DNA of 64,000 nucleotides from Haliea sp. (GCA_024642265.1 JAHEBL010000003.1:28407-92406), one strand, 5' to 3'; positions 36,921 through 47,029 are shown, counted from the first letter of the stretch. Numbers and translations: made by a program. Notes: generated by a model not told the origin, from the letters alone.

Positions 36921-37109
36921 ATCAGTGCACCTTCAATAATGATAGTGGGTGGTAAGTAGCCCTGCTGCGCGTATTCTGAGTTGGCTGGCACATGGGGTCA
37001 AGACATACCAGGCAGCCGCGCCCCTGCAACGACCTCAGGCAAAGTGTACACGACAGCCCATGAGCGTTGTGCGCTTATTTTCAAGGCAATATCGCGCCGC
37101 CTGAATTTT

Positions 37110-39740
37110 TCAACCCGTGTTGCGCATGCCGGCGGCTACCCCGGCTATGGTAACCATAATGGCCCGCTCCAGCACCGGCTCGGGCGTCTGGCGATTGCGC
37201 TGCAGCAGCTCGGCCTGCAGCATGTTGAGCGGTTCGGTATAGATATTGCGCAGCCGCAGCGATTCGCGTATCCACGGTTCCGCCGCCAACAGTTCCCGGC
37301 CTCCGCCGATTTCCAGCACGGTCGCTGTGTCGGCGGCGAGCTGGGCGCGCAGGCCGGCGCCAATGTGGCGCAGTTCGGCGGGCACCAGGCGCTCGTCGTA
37401 GTAGGCGGAAATATCCGTATCCGCTTTCGCGAACACCATTTCCAGCATGGACAGGCGGGTGGCGAAAAACGGCCAGACCGACACCATCTGCCGCAACATG
37501 TCGCCCTGGCCGCGGTCCAGCGCCAGCCGCAGGGCGGCCCCCGCACCCAGCCAGGCCGGCAGGATGAGGCGATTCTGTGACCAGGCAAATATCCAGGGAA
37601 TGGCCCGCAGGCTCTCGATACCACCCCCACCGGCGCGACGCGCGGGACGCGAGCCCAGAGGCAGCTTGGCGAGTTCCTGCTCCGGGGTGGCGTGGCGGAA
37701 GTAGGCCACGAAATCCGCCTCGGCGCGCACCACCGCGCGATACGCGTCGCAGGAATCGGCGGCCAGAGTGGACATGAGTTCCCGCCACTGCGCCTCCGGC
37801 GCCGGCGGTGTGAGCAGGTTGGCACGGCAGATAGCACCGGTATACAGTGCCAGGGTCTTCACGGCCATCGACGACCAGCCCAGCTTGGCGCGGATCATTT
37901 CACCCTGCTCTGTCACCCGCAGGCCGTTGCGCAGCGAACCCGGAGGCTGTGACAGCAATGCCTCTCCCGCGGGGGCGCCACCGCGGCCAATAGTGCCGCC
38001 GCGACCGTGGAACAGGGTCAGTCGGGTGTCGTGGTCGCCGCAGGCCTGCAGCAATTCCTCCTGGGCCCGGTACTGCGCCCAGGCGGCGGCCAGCACCCCT
38101 GCGTCCTTGGCAGAGTCGGAGTAGCCGATCATCACCATCAGCCGGCCCTCGATATGACCCCGGTACCAGTTGTCCTGCAGCAGGGCCTCGACCACCTCCC
38201 GCGCCCGGGACAGGTCATCCAGGGTCTCGAACAGGGGCGCGACCGGCAGGCTGTGGCTACAGCCCGCCTCCTTGAGCAGCAGGTGGACCGCCAGCACATC
38301 CGAGGCCTGCCGTGCCATTGAGATCACATAGGCGCCCAGGGCCTGGGGAGGCTGACTGGCGACCACGGCACAGGTATCCAGGACCTCCTGTACATCCTCC
38401 GATGGTTGCCAATGGTGGGGCACCAGCGGGCGGCGGCTGGCCAGCTCCCGCAACAGGAAGGCGCGGCGCGCCTCCTCGTCCCAGGCGGCGTAATCGCCCA
38501 GGCCCAGCCAGGTGGTGAGTTCTGACAGTGCCTGTGTATGCCGGGCACTGTCCTGGCGCACATCATGGCGCACCAGGTGCACGCCGAAGCAGCGCACCCG
38601 CCGCAGCAGGTCCAGCAGGGCGCCATCTGCAATTATTTGCATTCCACAATCCACCAGGGACTCGTAGCAGGCGTGCAGGGGCTGCCACAACTGGTCAGTA
38701 CAATGCAGCACCTCACCTTCCGGTGGTGTGTCACCTGCCAGTTCCGCCTCGATGGCAAGCCGGGTACGACGCAGCAGGTCGCGCAGCTGGCGCAGTACCA
38801 CCCGGTAGGGCTCGTGGGCACCGCCCGCCAATTGCCCCAGCGCCTGGCTGCAACGGGTCATGGACAGCTCTTCCACCAGGTGCACTACATCAGCCAGATA
38901 CAGGTCTGCGGCCTGCCACCGACTGAGCAGCATAACCTCGGCGGTGACCGCCGCTGTGACATTGGGATTACCGTCCCGATCGCCCCCCATCCAGGAGACA
39001 AATGATACCGGCGAGACTTCCAGGGGGAGATGCTCACCGCAACTGTCAAACAGGGCCCGGTCGAGCCGCCGCAGGAACTCCGGCACCGCCCGCCACAGGG
39101 AGTCCTCCACCACCGCAAAACCCCACTTGGCCTCATCGACGGGCGTCGGTCGGTCGCTGCGAAAGTCATCCCCGAACCAGATCTGCGCGATCAGCTCCCT
39201 GAGCCGGATATGCAGGCGTTCGCATTCGCGCTCCGTCAGGCCACTCAGCTCCAGCTGCGCGAGGCAACGACCGATCTCGCCGTGCTTGTGGATCAGGGTG
39301 CGGCGGGTAATCTCGGTGGGATGGGCGGTGAGAACAAGTTCTATGCGCAGCTCGCGCACCGCGTCGATGACCGCGGCCGGCGCCACACCCTGCTCCAGCA
39401 GCTCGCCAAGGCCATTGGCCAGGCTGCGGGAAGCGGACAGCAAGGGATCTGTCCCGCGGGACACATTGTGGTGCTGGTCGGCGATATTGGCCAGGTTGAG
39501 AAACTGGCTGAAGGCCCGCGCCACCGGTACCAGCTGCTCGTTACCCAGGTTGTGCAGCACCGCCTGCAGTTCTTCCCTGGCCACGGCCGAGCCCTCCCTG
39601 GCGCTCTTGGAGAGCGTGCGGATCTGCTCCACCAGATCCAGGAAGGGCTGGCCCTCGGCGGCGGCAATGGTATCCCCGAGCAACCGGCCCAGGAAACTGA
39701 CATTGCCGCGCAGGGATGTATAGGCGGCGTCGCTGACCAT
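37110..39740 (-). CDS. ppc: Phosphoenolpyruvate carboxylase
   Basis: An 876-residue PEP carboxylase, which makes oxaloacetate from PEP and bicarbonate to replenish the TCA cycle. Motifs are [13 protein letters not shown] near residue 135 with the catalytic His, [18 protein letters not shown] near 247, [12 protein letters not shown] near 533, [14 protein letters not shown] near 574 (the mobile loop), and the C-terminal RNTG that forms the active-site end. Length matches E. coli (883). It starts four bases after gap, so glycolysis and anaplerosis genes form one operon with the GAPDH paralog. Confidence 0.96.
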   Translation of the reverse strand: MVSDAAYTSLRGNVSFLGRLLGDTIAAAEGQPFLDLVEQIRTLSKSAREGSAVAREELQAVLHNLGNEQLVPVARAFSQFLNLANIADQHHNVSRGTDPLLSASRSLANGLGELLEQGVAPAAVIDAVRELRIELVLTAHPTEITRRTLIHKHGEIGRCLAQLELSGLTERECERLHIRLRELIAQIWFGDDFRSDRPTPVDEAKWGFAVVEDSLWRAVPEFLRRLDRALFDSCGEHLPLEVSPVSFVSWMGGDRDGNPNVTAAVTAEVMLLSRWQAADLYLADVVHLVEELSMTRCSQALGQLAGGAHEPYRVVLRQLRDLLRRTRLAIEAELAGDTPPEGEVLHCTDQLWQPLHACYESLVDCGMQIIADGALLDLLRRVRCFGVHLVRHDVRQDSARHTQALSELTTWLGLGDYAAWDEEARRAFLLRELASRRPLVPHHWQPSEDVQEVLDTCAVVASQPPQALGAYVISMARQASDVLAVHLLLKEAGCSHSLPVAPLFETLDDLSRAREVVEALLQDNWYRGHIEGRLMVMIGYSDSAKDAGVLAAAWAQYRAQEELLQACGDHDTRLTLFHGRGGTIGRGGAPAGEALLSQPPGSLRNGLRVTEQGEMIRAKLGWSSMAVKTLALYTGAICRANLLTPPAPEAQWRELMSTLAADSCDAYRAVVRAEADFVAYFRHATPEQELAKLPLGSRPARRAGGGGIESLRAIPWIFAWSQNRLILPAWLGAGAALRLALDRGQGDMLRQMVSVWPFFATRLSMLEMVFAKADTDISAYYDERLVPAELRHIGAGLRAQLAADTATVLEIGGGRELLAAEPWIRESLRLRNIYTEPLNMLQAELLQRNRQTPEPVLERAIMVTIAGVAAGMRNTG

Positions 39741-39744
39741 TGCC

Positions 39745-40743
39745 TCAGGCGTTGTTCAGTCGGGCCAGCAAGTCACAGACCCGGCAGGAATAGCCCCACT
39801 CGTTGTCGTACCAGTTCAATACCCGCAGGTAACGTCCGTTGGTTATCCCGGTGAAACCGGCATCGTAGATCGAGGAATGGGAGTTGCCGATGATATCGGA
39901 GGAGACGATAGGCTGCTCGCTGAACTGCAGGATGCCGCGCAGCCGATCCGATTCCGAGGCCGCCTTTACAGCAGCGTGCACATCACCCACGCTGGCCGTT
40001 TTGCCCAGTTTGCAGAACAGGTCGACCACCGAACCATCCGGTACCGGCACCCGGGCGGCTATACCGTGCAGCTTGCCCTTGAGTTGCGGCAACACCTCCC
40101 CTACCGCCTTGGCGGCGCCGGTAGAGGTAGGGATGATGTTCTCCGCCGCGGCGCGGCTGCGGCGCCAGTCGGAATGGGGCACATCCGCCAGGCGTTGGTC
40201 GTTGGTATAGGCGTGCACAGTGTTGATCACACCCTCCTCGATACCGAACTCGGCATCCAGCACACTGGCGATGGGTGCCAGGCAGTTGGTCGTGCAACTC
40301 GCGTTGGAAATAATGCGGTGCTCCGCTTGCAGGCCGTCGTCATTCACGCCCAGCACCACGGTGTAATCCACCGGGTCCTTGGCGGGCACGGTCAGCACCA
40401 CATACCTGGCACCGGCGGCAAGATGTTGCTCCAGCTGCTCGCGCTTGCGGAATACGCCGGTAGCTTCCACCACCGCATCCACACCGAGCTCCGCCCAGGG
40501 AATATCCGCCGGACTGCGCTCGCTAAGCAATTTTACCCGGCTCTTGTCGGTGACCAGCTGGTCGCCCTCGAGTTTGAGGGCCTTGCCGAATGGACCCATG
40601 ATAGTGTCGTAATCCAGCAGGTAGCGCAGGGCCTCGTAGTCAAACAGGTCATTGATCGCAACCACATCGATGCCCTCGACATTCTCGAGGATACGGAAGA
40701 CCGAGCGACCTATACGTCCAAAACCATTAATTCCGATTTTCAT
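39745..40743 (-). CDS. gap: Glyceraldehyde-3-phosphate dehydrogenase, type I
   Basis: A 332-residue NAD-type GAPDH with all key residues: [10 protein letters not shown] at the N-terminus, Asp32-type NAD site (AINDLFD), SNASCTTNC with catalytic Cys at about 150, HAYTNDQ with the catalytic His, STGAA for phosphate, RVPVPDGS with the phosphate-binding Arg, and [10 protein letters not shown] at the C-terminus. Its ATG overlaps the stop of the upstream GAPDH paralog (TGATG), so translation is coupled, and ppc follows four bases later. In several gammaproteobacteria such a gap sits in Entner-Doudoroff gene clusters. Confidence 0.95.
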   Translation of the reverse strand: MKIGINGFGRIGRSVFRILENVEGIDVVAINDLFDYEALRYLLDYDTIMGPFGKALKLEGDQLVTDKSRVKLLSERSPADIPWAELGVDAVVEATGVFRKREQLEQHLAAGARYVVLTVPAKDPVDYTVVLGVNDDGLQAEHRIISNASCTTNCLAPIASVLDAEFGIEEGVINTVHAYTNDQRLADVPHSDWRRSRAAAENIIPTSTGAAKAVGEVLPQLKGKLHGIAARVPVPDGSVVDLFCKLGKTASVGDVHAAVKAASESDRLRGILQFSEQPIVSSDIIGNSHSSIYDAGFTGITNGRYLRVLNWYDNEWGYSCRVCDLLARLNNA

Positions 40744-41765
40744 CAGGCTGCCTCCTTCCTTGTGTCCAGTTGGCGATAGATCCGCACCACGTCCAGCAGA
40801 CGGGCGGCGTGGCCGAGACTCTCGTACCAGCTGAGTGTCTTGATGGTGTTGTTGCCCGCCTTGATAGTGCCCTTGGTGTCAAACAGCAGGGACAGCGGGT
40901 TGCCGATCACGTCAGATGACACTATCGGGTCTTCAACCACTCCGACAATCCCCGACAGTCCGGCGGCACCAACGCGCATCGCCTCGTTGATTTCCTCCAC
41001 CCCGACCGCCGCATCCGCCAACACCAGGTTGACATCCAGCAGGCAACCCTCGTGGATCGGGACATTGAGCGCGGAGGTGAGGAACTTGCCTTCAAAGGCC
41101 GGCAGTATCTGCCCAAGCCATTCGCCCGCCTCATGGCTGTTGGGAATGATGTTCTTGGCGGCGGAGCGACTGCGGCGCATATCGCTGCCGGCGTAGTCCT
41201 GTAAAGCCTGGTCGGAAGTATAGGAGTGGATGGTGGTCATGCTGCCGCACTCGATCTCGAAGGTCGCTGACAGCACATGCAGCAACAGGCACAGGGCCGA
41301 CGTCGTCGAGGAGCCGGCGGAGATCATGCAATCCGCGGCATCGGCATCGGCAACATTGATGCCCGGAATGACAATACGGTCGATGCCATCCGCCGGCAGG
41401 GTACGCAGCAGCACCCGTCGCGCGCCGTTATTCAGGTGATCCTGCATATGCCGGACCTCCCTGAACTTGCCCGTGGAGTCGATCACCATGTCCACCCCGA
41501 ACACGTCCCAGGGCATTTCCGACGGGAGGTCGATCTGCATCAGCCGCGAGCGAAATCGCGGGTTGACCAGGAAATTACCGTGCAGCTCGTGCCGCCCGGG
41601 CTCGTCAACCTCCGAGCACAGCAGGTAGTGCAGTATTTCCGGCTTGCCGATGTCGGCTATCGCCACCACCTCGACGTCGTCGCTGCGCGAGGCGAGCTCA
41701 TAAATCTGGCGGCCGGTCTGGCCGAAACCCATGATACCCACCCTGATGGGCTTGTCCTGTGACAT
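40743..41765 (-). CDS. GAPDH-like paralog without catalytic cysteine
   Basis: A 340-residue GAPDH-fold protein coupled to the true gap. It keeps the Rossmann start (GIMGFGQTGRQ), the Asp in VAIADIG, His180 in IHSYTSDQ and RRSRSAAKNIIP. The active-site block SNASCTTN is SAGSSTTS here, with Ser153 in place of the catalytic Cys. The STGAA phosphate loop is SHEAG, the RVPVPDGS Arg is Asn (NVPIHEGC), and NWYDNEWGY is SWYESLGH. It therefore should not work as a GAPDH. The ATG at 41765 has an AAGGAG site. A structural or regulatory partner of Gap, or a new reaction, is possible. Confidence 0.82.
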   Translation of the reverse strand: MSQDKPIRVGIMGFGQTGRQIYELASRSDDVEVVAIADIGKPEILHYLLCSEVDEPGRHELHGNFLVNPRFRSRLMQIDLPSEMPWDVFGVDMVIDSTGKFREVRHMQDHLNNGARRVLLRTLPADGIDRIVIPGINVADADAADCMISAGSSTTSALCLLLHVLSATFEIECGSMTTIHSYTSDQALQDYAGSDMRRSRSAAKNIIPNSHEAGEWLGQILPAFEGKFLTSALNVPIHEGCLLDVNLVLADAAVGVEEINEAMRVGAAGLSGIVGVVEDPIVSSDVIGNPLSLLFDTKGTIKAGNNTIKTLSWYESLGHAARLLDVVRIYRQLDTRKEAA

Positions 41766-41804
41766 AAGTGATCTCCTTGCCTGGTGTCGGGCGCGTTCGT
41801 TATG

Positions 41805-42045
41805 CAAATTAATAGGGCCTGGGCCATGGCCGCCCGGGCCAGGGCCTCGATCTCTTCCCAGCGACCATTGTGAACCAGGTCGGCCCCGACCATCCATGAT
41901 CCACCGCAACAAATCACGTCGGACGGTGCGAGGAAGTCACGCAAATTACCCGGACGCAATGCGCCTGTGGGGCAAAAACGGGCCCCGGTAACAGCTTCCG
42001 CGAGGGACTTGAGCAGCGCGCTGCCGCCGGCGGCCGGGCGAGCGA
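41805..42045 (-). pseudogene. eda: Remnant of eda (KDPG aldolase)
   Basis: On the minus strand an open frame reads AAGGSALLKSLAEAV, then RFCPTGALRPGNLRDFLAP, then VICCGGSWMVGADLV and RWEEIEALARAA. These match the C-terminal third of 2-dehydro-3-deoxyphosphogluconate aldolase, including the AAGG and CPTG phosphate-site segments. The upstream part that would hold the catalytic Lys and Glu is absent: only about 120 bases lie between it and the next gene, too few for the missing 130 residues. The frame has no stop of its own and runs into the GAPDH-paralog gene. I call it a decayed fragment. The rest of 41766-42197 holds nothing else I can name. Confidence 0.7.
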
Positions 42046-42197
42046 TAGCGTGGGCTCGACGTCAATGGCAGTGTTCCCGGGAGCACCCGGCAGGCCTGCA
42101 GGATTGCTTGCAACGCTGGGAACACACTCCGGATTCAGTGGTATCGCTGCACCTCAGCTGAACAGTGTAGCCCTAAAAGGCAATAAAAGTGTGACAG

Positions 42198-43022
42198 TCA
42201 GGCGATGAAGCTGCGGTAGAGCATCCGGACAGCCACCAACAGCAGGAACACCCCGAAGGCCAGGCTGAGCTGGCGCTGTCCCAGACGGTGCGCCAGCCGC
42301 GCCCCGAGCGGGGCGGTGAGCACAGTCAGCGGCGCGATCAGTATGAGGCCGATCAGGTTCACATAGCCCAGGCTGCCGGGCGGCAGCCGGCTGTCCCCCC
42401 AACCCGAGAGCATATACCCCAGCGCGCCGGGCAGGCTGATCAGCAGGCCGAAAACGGCAGCGGTACCCACCGCCCTGTGAATCGGCTGGTTCAACAGGGT
42501 CAGCACCGGCACACTGAGAGTGCCGCCGCCAATGCCCATCATGCTGGACAAGCCGCCAATACCCAGGGGAATAGCCGGCCCCAGCAGACCCCGGGGCACA
42601 CCGTCCCGGATAAATACATCCTGCAGCGGCAACATCATCTTCAGTGCCACCAGCAGGGCCACTACACCGAACAGGGCCGACAGCACCCCGCCACCCGATT
42701 GTGCCGCCAGGGTGGCGCCCACTATCGAACCTGCGAAAACCCAGGGGCCCCAGTACCGCGCCAGGGCGCCATCCACGGCGCCTTTACTGTGATGCGCCCG
42801 AACCGAGGAGATGGAGGTGGGAATGATGGTCGCCAGGGACGTGGCTACCGCCACGTGCATGCGGATAGCCGGGTCGACGCCGTAGATACCCAGGGCCGTG
42901 TCCAGCACCGGCACAATAACGATGCCGCCGCCAACCCCCAGCAAGCCCGCCAGCAAGCCGCCCACCACACCTGTGAGCAGCATGGCAAAGACCAGTGGCA
43001 AGAGGGCTGCTGATGATTCCAT
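42198..43022 (-). CDS. TauE/SafE family membrane transporter
   Basis: A 274-residue polytopic inner-membrane protein of the TauE/SafE (DUF81) family, associated with export of sulfite, sulfoacetate or other organic anions. The family repeats are visible: VGGLLAGLLGVGGGIVIVPVLD near residue 20 and the second copy MGIGGGTLSVPVLTLLNQP near 161. About eight membrane segments fit the length. No sulfur gene is adjacent, so the substrate is open. It is divergent from the bactofilin gene. Confidence 0.85.
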   Translation of the reverse strand: MESSAALLPLVFAMLLTGVVGGLLAGLLGVGGGIVIVPVLDTALGIYGVDPAIRMHVAVATSLATIIPTSISSVRAHHSKGAVDGALARYWGPWVFAGSIVGATLAAQSGGGVLSALFGVVALLVALKMMLPLQDVFIRDGVPRGLLGPAIPLGIGGLSSMMGIGGGTLSVPVLTLLNQPIHRAVGTAAVFGLLISLPGALGYMLSGWGDSRLPPGSLGYVNLIGLILIAPLTVLTAPLGARLAHRLGQRQLSLAFGVFLLLVAVRMLYRSFIA

Positions 43023-43235
43023 AAGAGGCTCGCGTCGGTTTTGGCAGCGGTCAAAAACTCCAAAAATGAGCCACCGCCGGGGCTGCAGAGATTAACCCAA
43101 CCGCAGGCGCTTTACACCGTTTTGCAAACGGCACGTCCTGCGGAAAGCCGCGCTTGACCGGCAGTTGCCCGGCACTGCGGGGGAAATGACCAAAATGTGT
43201 ACTTAACCTTTGCAGCCACTGGAGAAAGCCAGGGC

Positions 43236-43257
43236 CGGCTGCTACGCTTAGCAGCCG
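43236..43257. repeat. Perfect 8-bp inverted repeat upstream of bactofilin
   Basis: CGGCTGCT and AGCAGCCG are a perfect inverted repeat around a 6-base centre (ACGCTT), ending 25 bases before the bactofilin ATG. It could be a regulator site or a leader hairpin. No T-run follows, so it is not a terminator. Confidence 0.45.
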
Positions 43258-43282
43258 ATTACGGACCAGGGACGCGACTACC

Positions 43283-43819
43283 ATGTTCGATCGCCACAGG
43301 AACAAACCGGCTGCCCCCAGCGCCCCGGAGCCATCGGCTCCCGCGAGCCCCGAGCACGCCGCCGCCCAATCCTCCCCTCCCCCCGCTTCCCATAAGACCG
43401 CCAGGAGTACCGCAATGATAGGACCGAGCATCAGAATAAAGGGTGATGTGTCAGGCGATGAAGACCTGCTGATCCAGGGCCATGTGGAAGGCACCATCAC
43501 CCTCAGGGCCCATGAGGTCGTGGTGGGCGAATCGGGCCAGGTGTCTGCCGATATACTGGCCAAGACCATCAGGATAGACGGCAAGGTCAACGGCGATATT
43601 ACCGGCACGGAAAACGTGGTGATATCCAGGCTCGGCAATGTGCGGGGCAATATCATCGCGCCGCGGGTACTGCTGGAGGATGGGGCCATCTTCAAGGGCA
43701 GCATCGATATGGATCCCGGCGACACCGCGGCGAAGGCCTCGCCCCAGGCGGCCAGGGAACCCGCCGCTTTTCCCACTCCCGAAAACAAGGCGCCGCGGCT
43801 GGACCTGAAGAGCGGCTAG
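43283..43819 (+). CDS. Bactofilin (polymer-forming cytoskeletal protein)
   Basis: A 178-residue bactofilin. The N-terminal 45 residues are Pro/Ala/Ser-rich and disordered. The bactofilin beta-helix spans about residues 48-140, with repeats such as IRIKGDVSGDEDLLIQGHVEG, VVVGESGQVSADI, IRIDGKVNGDI and LEDGAIFKGSIDM. The C-terminus is again Ala/Pro-rich. Bactofilins polymerise without nucleotide into membrane-associated filaments involved in cell shape, stalk or polar placement. No M23 peptidase gene, a frequent partner, is adjacent. A perfect inverted repeat lies just upstream. Confidence 0.9.
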   Translation: MFDRHRNKPAAPSAPEPSAPASPEHAAAQSSPPPASHKTARSTAMIGPSIRIKGDVSGDEDLLIQGHVEGTITLRAHEVVVGESGQVSADILAKTIRIDGKVNGDITGTENVVISRLGNVRGNIIAPRVLLEDGAIFKGSIDMDPGDTAAKASPQAAREPAAFPTPENKAPRLDLKSG

Positions 43820-43862
43820 GACCATTCCCCGGTCGCAGGGAGCGCCCCACAACGAACCCACC

Positions 43863-44444
43863 GTGACTCCCAGCCAGTCCTCCGTCCTGCTGCCATCCCT
43901 GTTCGAACGCATCGAGGAGGGACAGCGGCTGACGGTACTGCATATCGGTTCCGCCCTGCCCGAAACGGTAGAGTTTTTTTCCCGCTACCGCTGCAAACTG
44001 CATTTTATCGATCTGTTTTGCGATTTACCCAGCCTGGTACCCGGTGACGATGCCACGCCGCCACTGGCACAGAAATTCCTTGAGTTGATGCATATTCCCC
44101 GCGGAACACGCTTCGATCTGTGCCTGTTCTGGGACCTGTTCAACTTCCTGGATCGCGCAGCGATCGCGGCCATGGTCGGCACACTGCGACCCCACCTGCA
44201 GGACACCACCCGCGCCCACGGTTTTGCCGTCCACAGCCTGAAAACACCCCCCAGCGGCAAGGTTTACGGGATAAGAGAGCTGGATGAGATCAGCGTCCGA
44301 CCCCGACCGGCACCCTTGCCGGGATACAGCCCCCGCAATCAGGGCCAGCTGGAGCGGGTGCTCGATTGTTTCGCGGTCAGCCGCAGTGTGCTGTTGCCCG
44401 AGAGTCGCCTGGAGCTGCTGCTGCACGCCAAACTGCAGGCCTGA
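43863..44444 (+). CDS. Methyltransferase-like protein of unknown function
   Basis: A 193-residue protein with a pattern like class I SAM-dependent methyltransferases: a beta strand LTVLHIGSA near residue 23, another strand CKLHFIDLF near 44, and FDLCLFWDLFNFLD near 83 where motif IV/V would lie. The glycine-rich SAM loop (GxGxG) is replaced by HIGSALPE, so SAM binding is doubtful. The start is a GTG 44 bases after bactofilin and the gene ends about 100 bases before folE. The call rests on pattern only. Confidence 0.5.
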   Translation: MTPSQSSVLLPSLFERIEEGQRLTVLHIGSALPETVEFFSRYRCKLHFIDLFCDLPSLVPGDDATPPLAQKFLELMHIPRGTRFDLCLFWDLFNFLDRAAIAAMVGTLRPHLQDTTRAHGFAVHSLKTPPSGKVYGIRELDEISVRPRPAPLPGYSPRNQGQLERVLDCFAVSRSVLLPESRLELLLHAKLQA

Positions 44445-44543
44445 CTTCCCGGCGGCCGGGCCGCGCAAAAAAAATTGCCACCATCAGAAATCCGTTCCCC
44501 GAACCTGGGCGTACCTACTGCTACAAACCGAATGGAGAACACC

Positions 44544-45224
44544 ATGGAATCTTCTGTCGTAGAAAAAATGTTGAAATTTCCCAGCCAGTTGTCCCCCGAG
44601 GCGCTCATGGTACGAGACGCCCTGGTGGAGCGCGGACTGGAAACCCCCATGACCCCCAATGGCCTCAGCCGGGACGAAAAATATCGCCGCATCACCGCAG
44701 CGTTTACCGACATCACCCGCACCCTCGGGCTCGACCTGACTGACGACAGCCTGTGCGAAACCCCGCACCGCATTGCGAAGATGTACGTCGATGAAATCTT
44801 TTCAGGTCTGGACTACGCCAAATTCCCGAAAATAACCGCCATCGAGAACAAGATGCAGGTGGAGGAAATGGTGCAGGTAGACAACATCGACCTGGTGAGC
44901 ACCTGCGAGCACCACTTCGTAACCATCGACGGCAGCGCGAGGGTGGCCTACATTCCCGGCCGCAAGATCATCGGCCTGTCGAAGATCAACCGCATCGTGC
45001 GTTTCTTCGCCCAGCGACCGCAAGTCCAGGAACGTCTCACCCAGCAGGTGCTGGTTGCCCTGCAGACACTGCTGGGCACCGAGGATGTGGCGGTAACCAT
45101 CAACGCGGTCCATTACTGTGTCAAATCCCGTGGCGTGATGGATACCAATTCCACCACGCGCACCACCGCCCTGGGTGGTGCCTTCAAGACCAACGCCAGC
45201 ACCCGCGCAGAATTCATCCACTAA
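44544..45224 (+). CDS. folE: GTP cyclohydrolase I
   Basis: A 226-residue FolE that converts GTP to dihydroneopterin triphosphate, the first step of folate and pterin synthesis. Very close to E. coli: [39 protein letters not shown] with Zn-binding Cys and His, [32 protein letters not shown], and [10 protein letters not shown] with the other Zn Cys. I chose the ATG at 44544, with GGAG six bases before it; an ATG 12 bases upstream lacks a site. A strong terminator follows at 45252. Confidence 0.96.
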   Translation: MESSVVEKMLKFPSQLSPEALMVRDALVERGLETPMTPNGLSRDEKYRRITAAFTDITRTLGLDLTDDSLCETPHRIAKMYVDEIFSGLDYAKFPKITAIENKMQVEEMVQVDNIDLVSTCEHHFVTIDGSARVAYIPGRKIIGLSKINRIVRFFAQRPQVQERLTQQVLVALQTLLGTEDVAVTINAVHYCVKSRGVMDTNSTTRTTALGGAFKTNASTRAEFIH

Positions 45225-45251
45225 GTCCTGGCCCCCCCGCCAGGCACCTTC

Positions 45252-45278
45252 ACACCCGGCCTAGCCGGGTGTTTTTTT
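45252..45278 (+). terminator. Rho-independent terminator after folE
   Basis: ACACCCGGC and GCCGGGTGT form a perfect 9-bp stem with a 3-base loop (CTA), and the strand continues into a run of seven T. It lies 28 bases after the folE stop. This is the clearest terminator in the window. Confidence 0.9.
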
Positions 45279-45373
45279 ATTTGCCTTCCTTGATCAGCCT
45301 CAAAACCGATACCCGGCCCTTTAGCTAGACTGACTCCAATCCATACCACTGCGTCATCGCCCAGGAGGGATTT

Positions 45374-47017
45374 GTGACGAACCAGACGGAAAAGGAGCTG
45401 CCAAGGGGTGTCAAGTTGCTGCACGACCCCGTGCGCAACAAGGGCACGGCCTTCACCGAGGCGGAGCGGGACCTGCTGGGTTTGCGGGGCCTGCTGCCGC
45501 CCAAGGTATGCTCTCCGGCGGAACAGGAGGCGCGGGTTCTGGGGAACCTGCGTGCCAAGGAATCGGACCTGGAGCGCTACATCGCCCTGATCTCGCTGCA
45601 GGACCGCAACGAAACCCTGTTCTACCGCGTCGTGACCAACCACATCGAAGAGATCATGCCGCTGATCTACACCCCCACCGTGGGTAAGGCATGCCAGCAG
45701 TTCAGCCACATCTACCGACGCCCCCGCGGGCTTTACATTTCCCTGCAGGACCGGGGCCGGGTGAAGGAAATTCTCAGCCACTGGCCGCACCGGGACCCGC
45801 GCATCATCGTGGTGACCGACGGCGAACGTATCCTCGGCCTGGGGGACCTGGGTGCCGCCGGCATGGGTATCCCCATTGGCAAGCTATCGCTCTACACCGC
45901 CTGCGCGGGCATCCACCCGACCCAGTGTCTGCCGGTCATGCTGGACGTGGGCACCAACAATGAGGCTTTCCTCGACGACCCGCTCTACCTCGGGCTGGAA
46001 CGCCGGCGCGAGCGGGGTCCCGCCTATGACGAACTGGTGGAGGAGTTCATCAGCGCGGTTCGCGACACCTTCCCGGCGGCGCTGGTGCAGCTGGAGGATT
46101 TCGGCAACAGCAACGCTTTTCGCCTGCTCGCCCAGTATCGTGAGCAGCTGTGCCTGTTTGACGACGACATCCAGGGTACCGGCGCGGTCGCACTCGCCGG
46201 TCTGCTGGGCGCCCTGCGCATATCCGGCGGCGAGCTGGCCGAGCAGCGAGTGCTGTTCTACGGGGCCGGCCAGGCGGGAATAGGCATTGGCAATACCATC
46301 GTGGCGGCGATGTGCGAGCAGGGTCTGTCTCTCGAGCAGGCTCGGCAGCGCTGCTGGTTTTTCGACAGCCGGGGCCTGTTGGTTGCGGGGCGTGACAACA
46401 TTGCCGGGCAGAAAGCGCCCTTTGCTCACGAGCACGCCCCGGTCGGTGATTTCGCCGAGGCGGTTCGTAAGCTCAGGCCCACGGCGATCATGGGCTGTGC
46501 GGGCCAGGCGGGTGTATTCAGCGAAGAAGTGGTGAAAACCATGGCCGAGCTGAATGAGCGCCCTGTCGTCTTCGCCCTGTCCAATCCCACCGCCAACGCC
46601 GAGTGCTCCGCCGAGGAAGCCTATGGCTGGAGTGACGGCAGGGCAATCTTCGCCAGCGGCAGCCCCTTTGCGCCGGTTCCTGTCGGCAACAGGACACTGG
46701 TACCGGGCCAGGGTAACAACGCCTACATCTTTCCCGGCGTCGGGCTGGGAGCCGTCAGCAGTGGCGCATCCGCGGTGACCGACGAAATGTTCCTGGCAGC
46801 CGCGCGGGTGCTGGCCTCCCTGGTCAGCGACGAGGACCTGGCCGCGGAGCGTGTCTATCCCTGCCTGTCACGTATCCGCGAGGTGTCGGCACTGATCGCG
46901 GCGGAAGTGGCCACCATAGCCCACGCCAGGGGCCTGGCCCGGGAGCCGCAACCTGCGGACATACTGGCCGACGTGAAGGCGCATATGTTCCAGCCTGTTT
47001 ATCCTCACTACGCCTGA
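45374..47017 (+). CDS. maeA: NAD-dependent malic enzyme (SfcA/MaeA type)
   Basis: A 547-residue malic enzyme that oxidises and decarboxylates malate to pyruvate. It follows E. coli MaeA: NETLFYRVVTNHIEEIMPLIYTPTVG near residue 80, VVTDGERILGLGDLGAAGMGIPIGKLSLY near 143, ALVQLEDFGNSNA near 238, DDDIQGTGAVALAG near 261, and LSNPTANAECSAEEAY near 399. The GTG start has GGAGGG eight bases upstream. It lies after the folE terminator and 12 bases before the P-type ATPase gene, so these two may share a transcript. Confidence 0.93.
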   Translation: MTNQTEKELPRGVKLLHDPVRNKGTAFTEAERDLLGLRGLLPPKVCSPAEQEARVLGNLRAKESDLERYIALISLQDRNETLFYRVVTNHIEEIMPLIYTPTVGKACQQFSHIYRRPRGLYISLQDRGRVKEILSHWPHRDPRIIVVTDGERILGLGDLGAAGMGIPIGKLSLYTACAGIHPTQCLPVMLDVGTNNEAFLDDPLYLGLERRRERGPAYDELVEEFISAVRDTFPAALVQLEDFGNSNAFRLLAQYREQLCLFDDDIQGTGAVALAGLLGALRISGGELAEQRVLFYGAGQAGIGIGNTIVAAMCEQGLSLEQARQRCWFFDSRGLLVAGRDNIAGQKAPFAHEHAPVGDFAEAVRKLRPTAIMGCAGQAGVFSEEVVKTMAELNERPVVFALSNPTANAECSAEEAYGWSDGRAIFASGSPFAPVPVGNRTLVPGQGNNAYIFPGVGLGAVSSGASAVTDEMFLAAARVLASLVSDEDLAAERVYPCLSRIREVSALIAAEVATIAHARGLAREPQPADILADVKAHMFQPVYPHYA

Positions 47018-47029
47018 GCCGCGGCAGGG

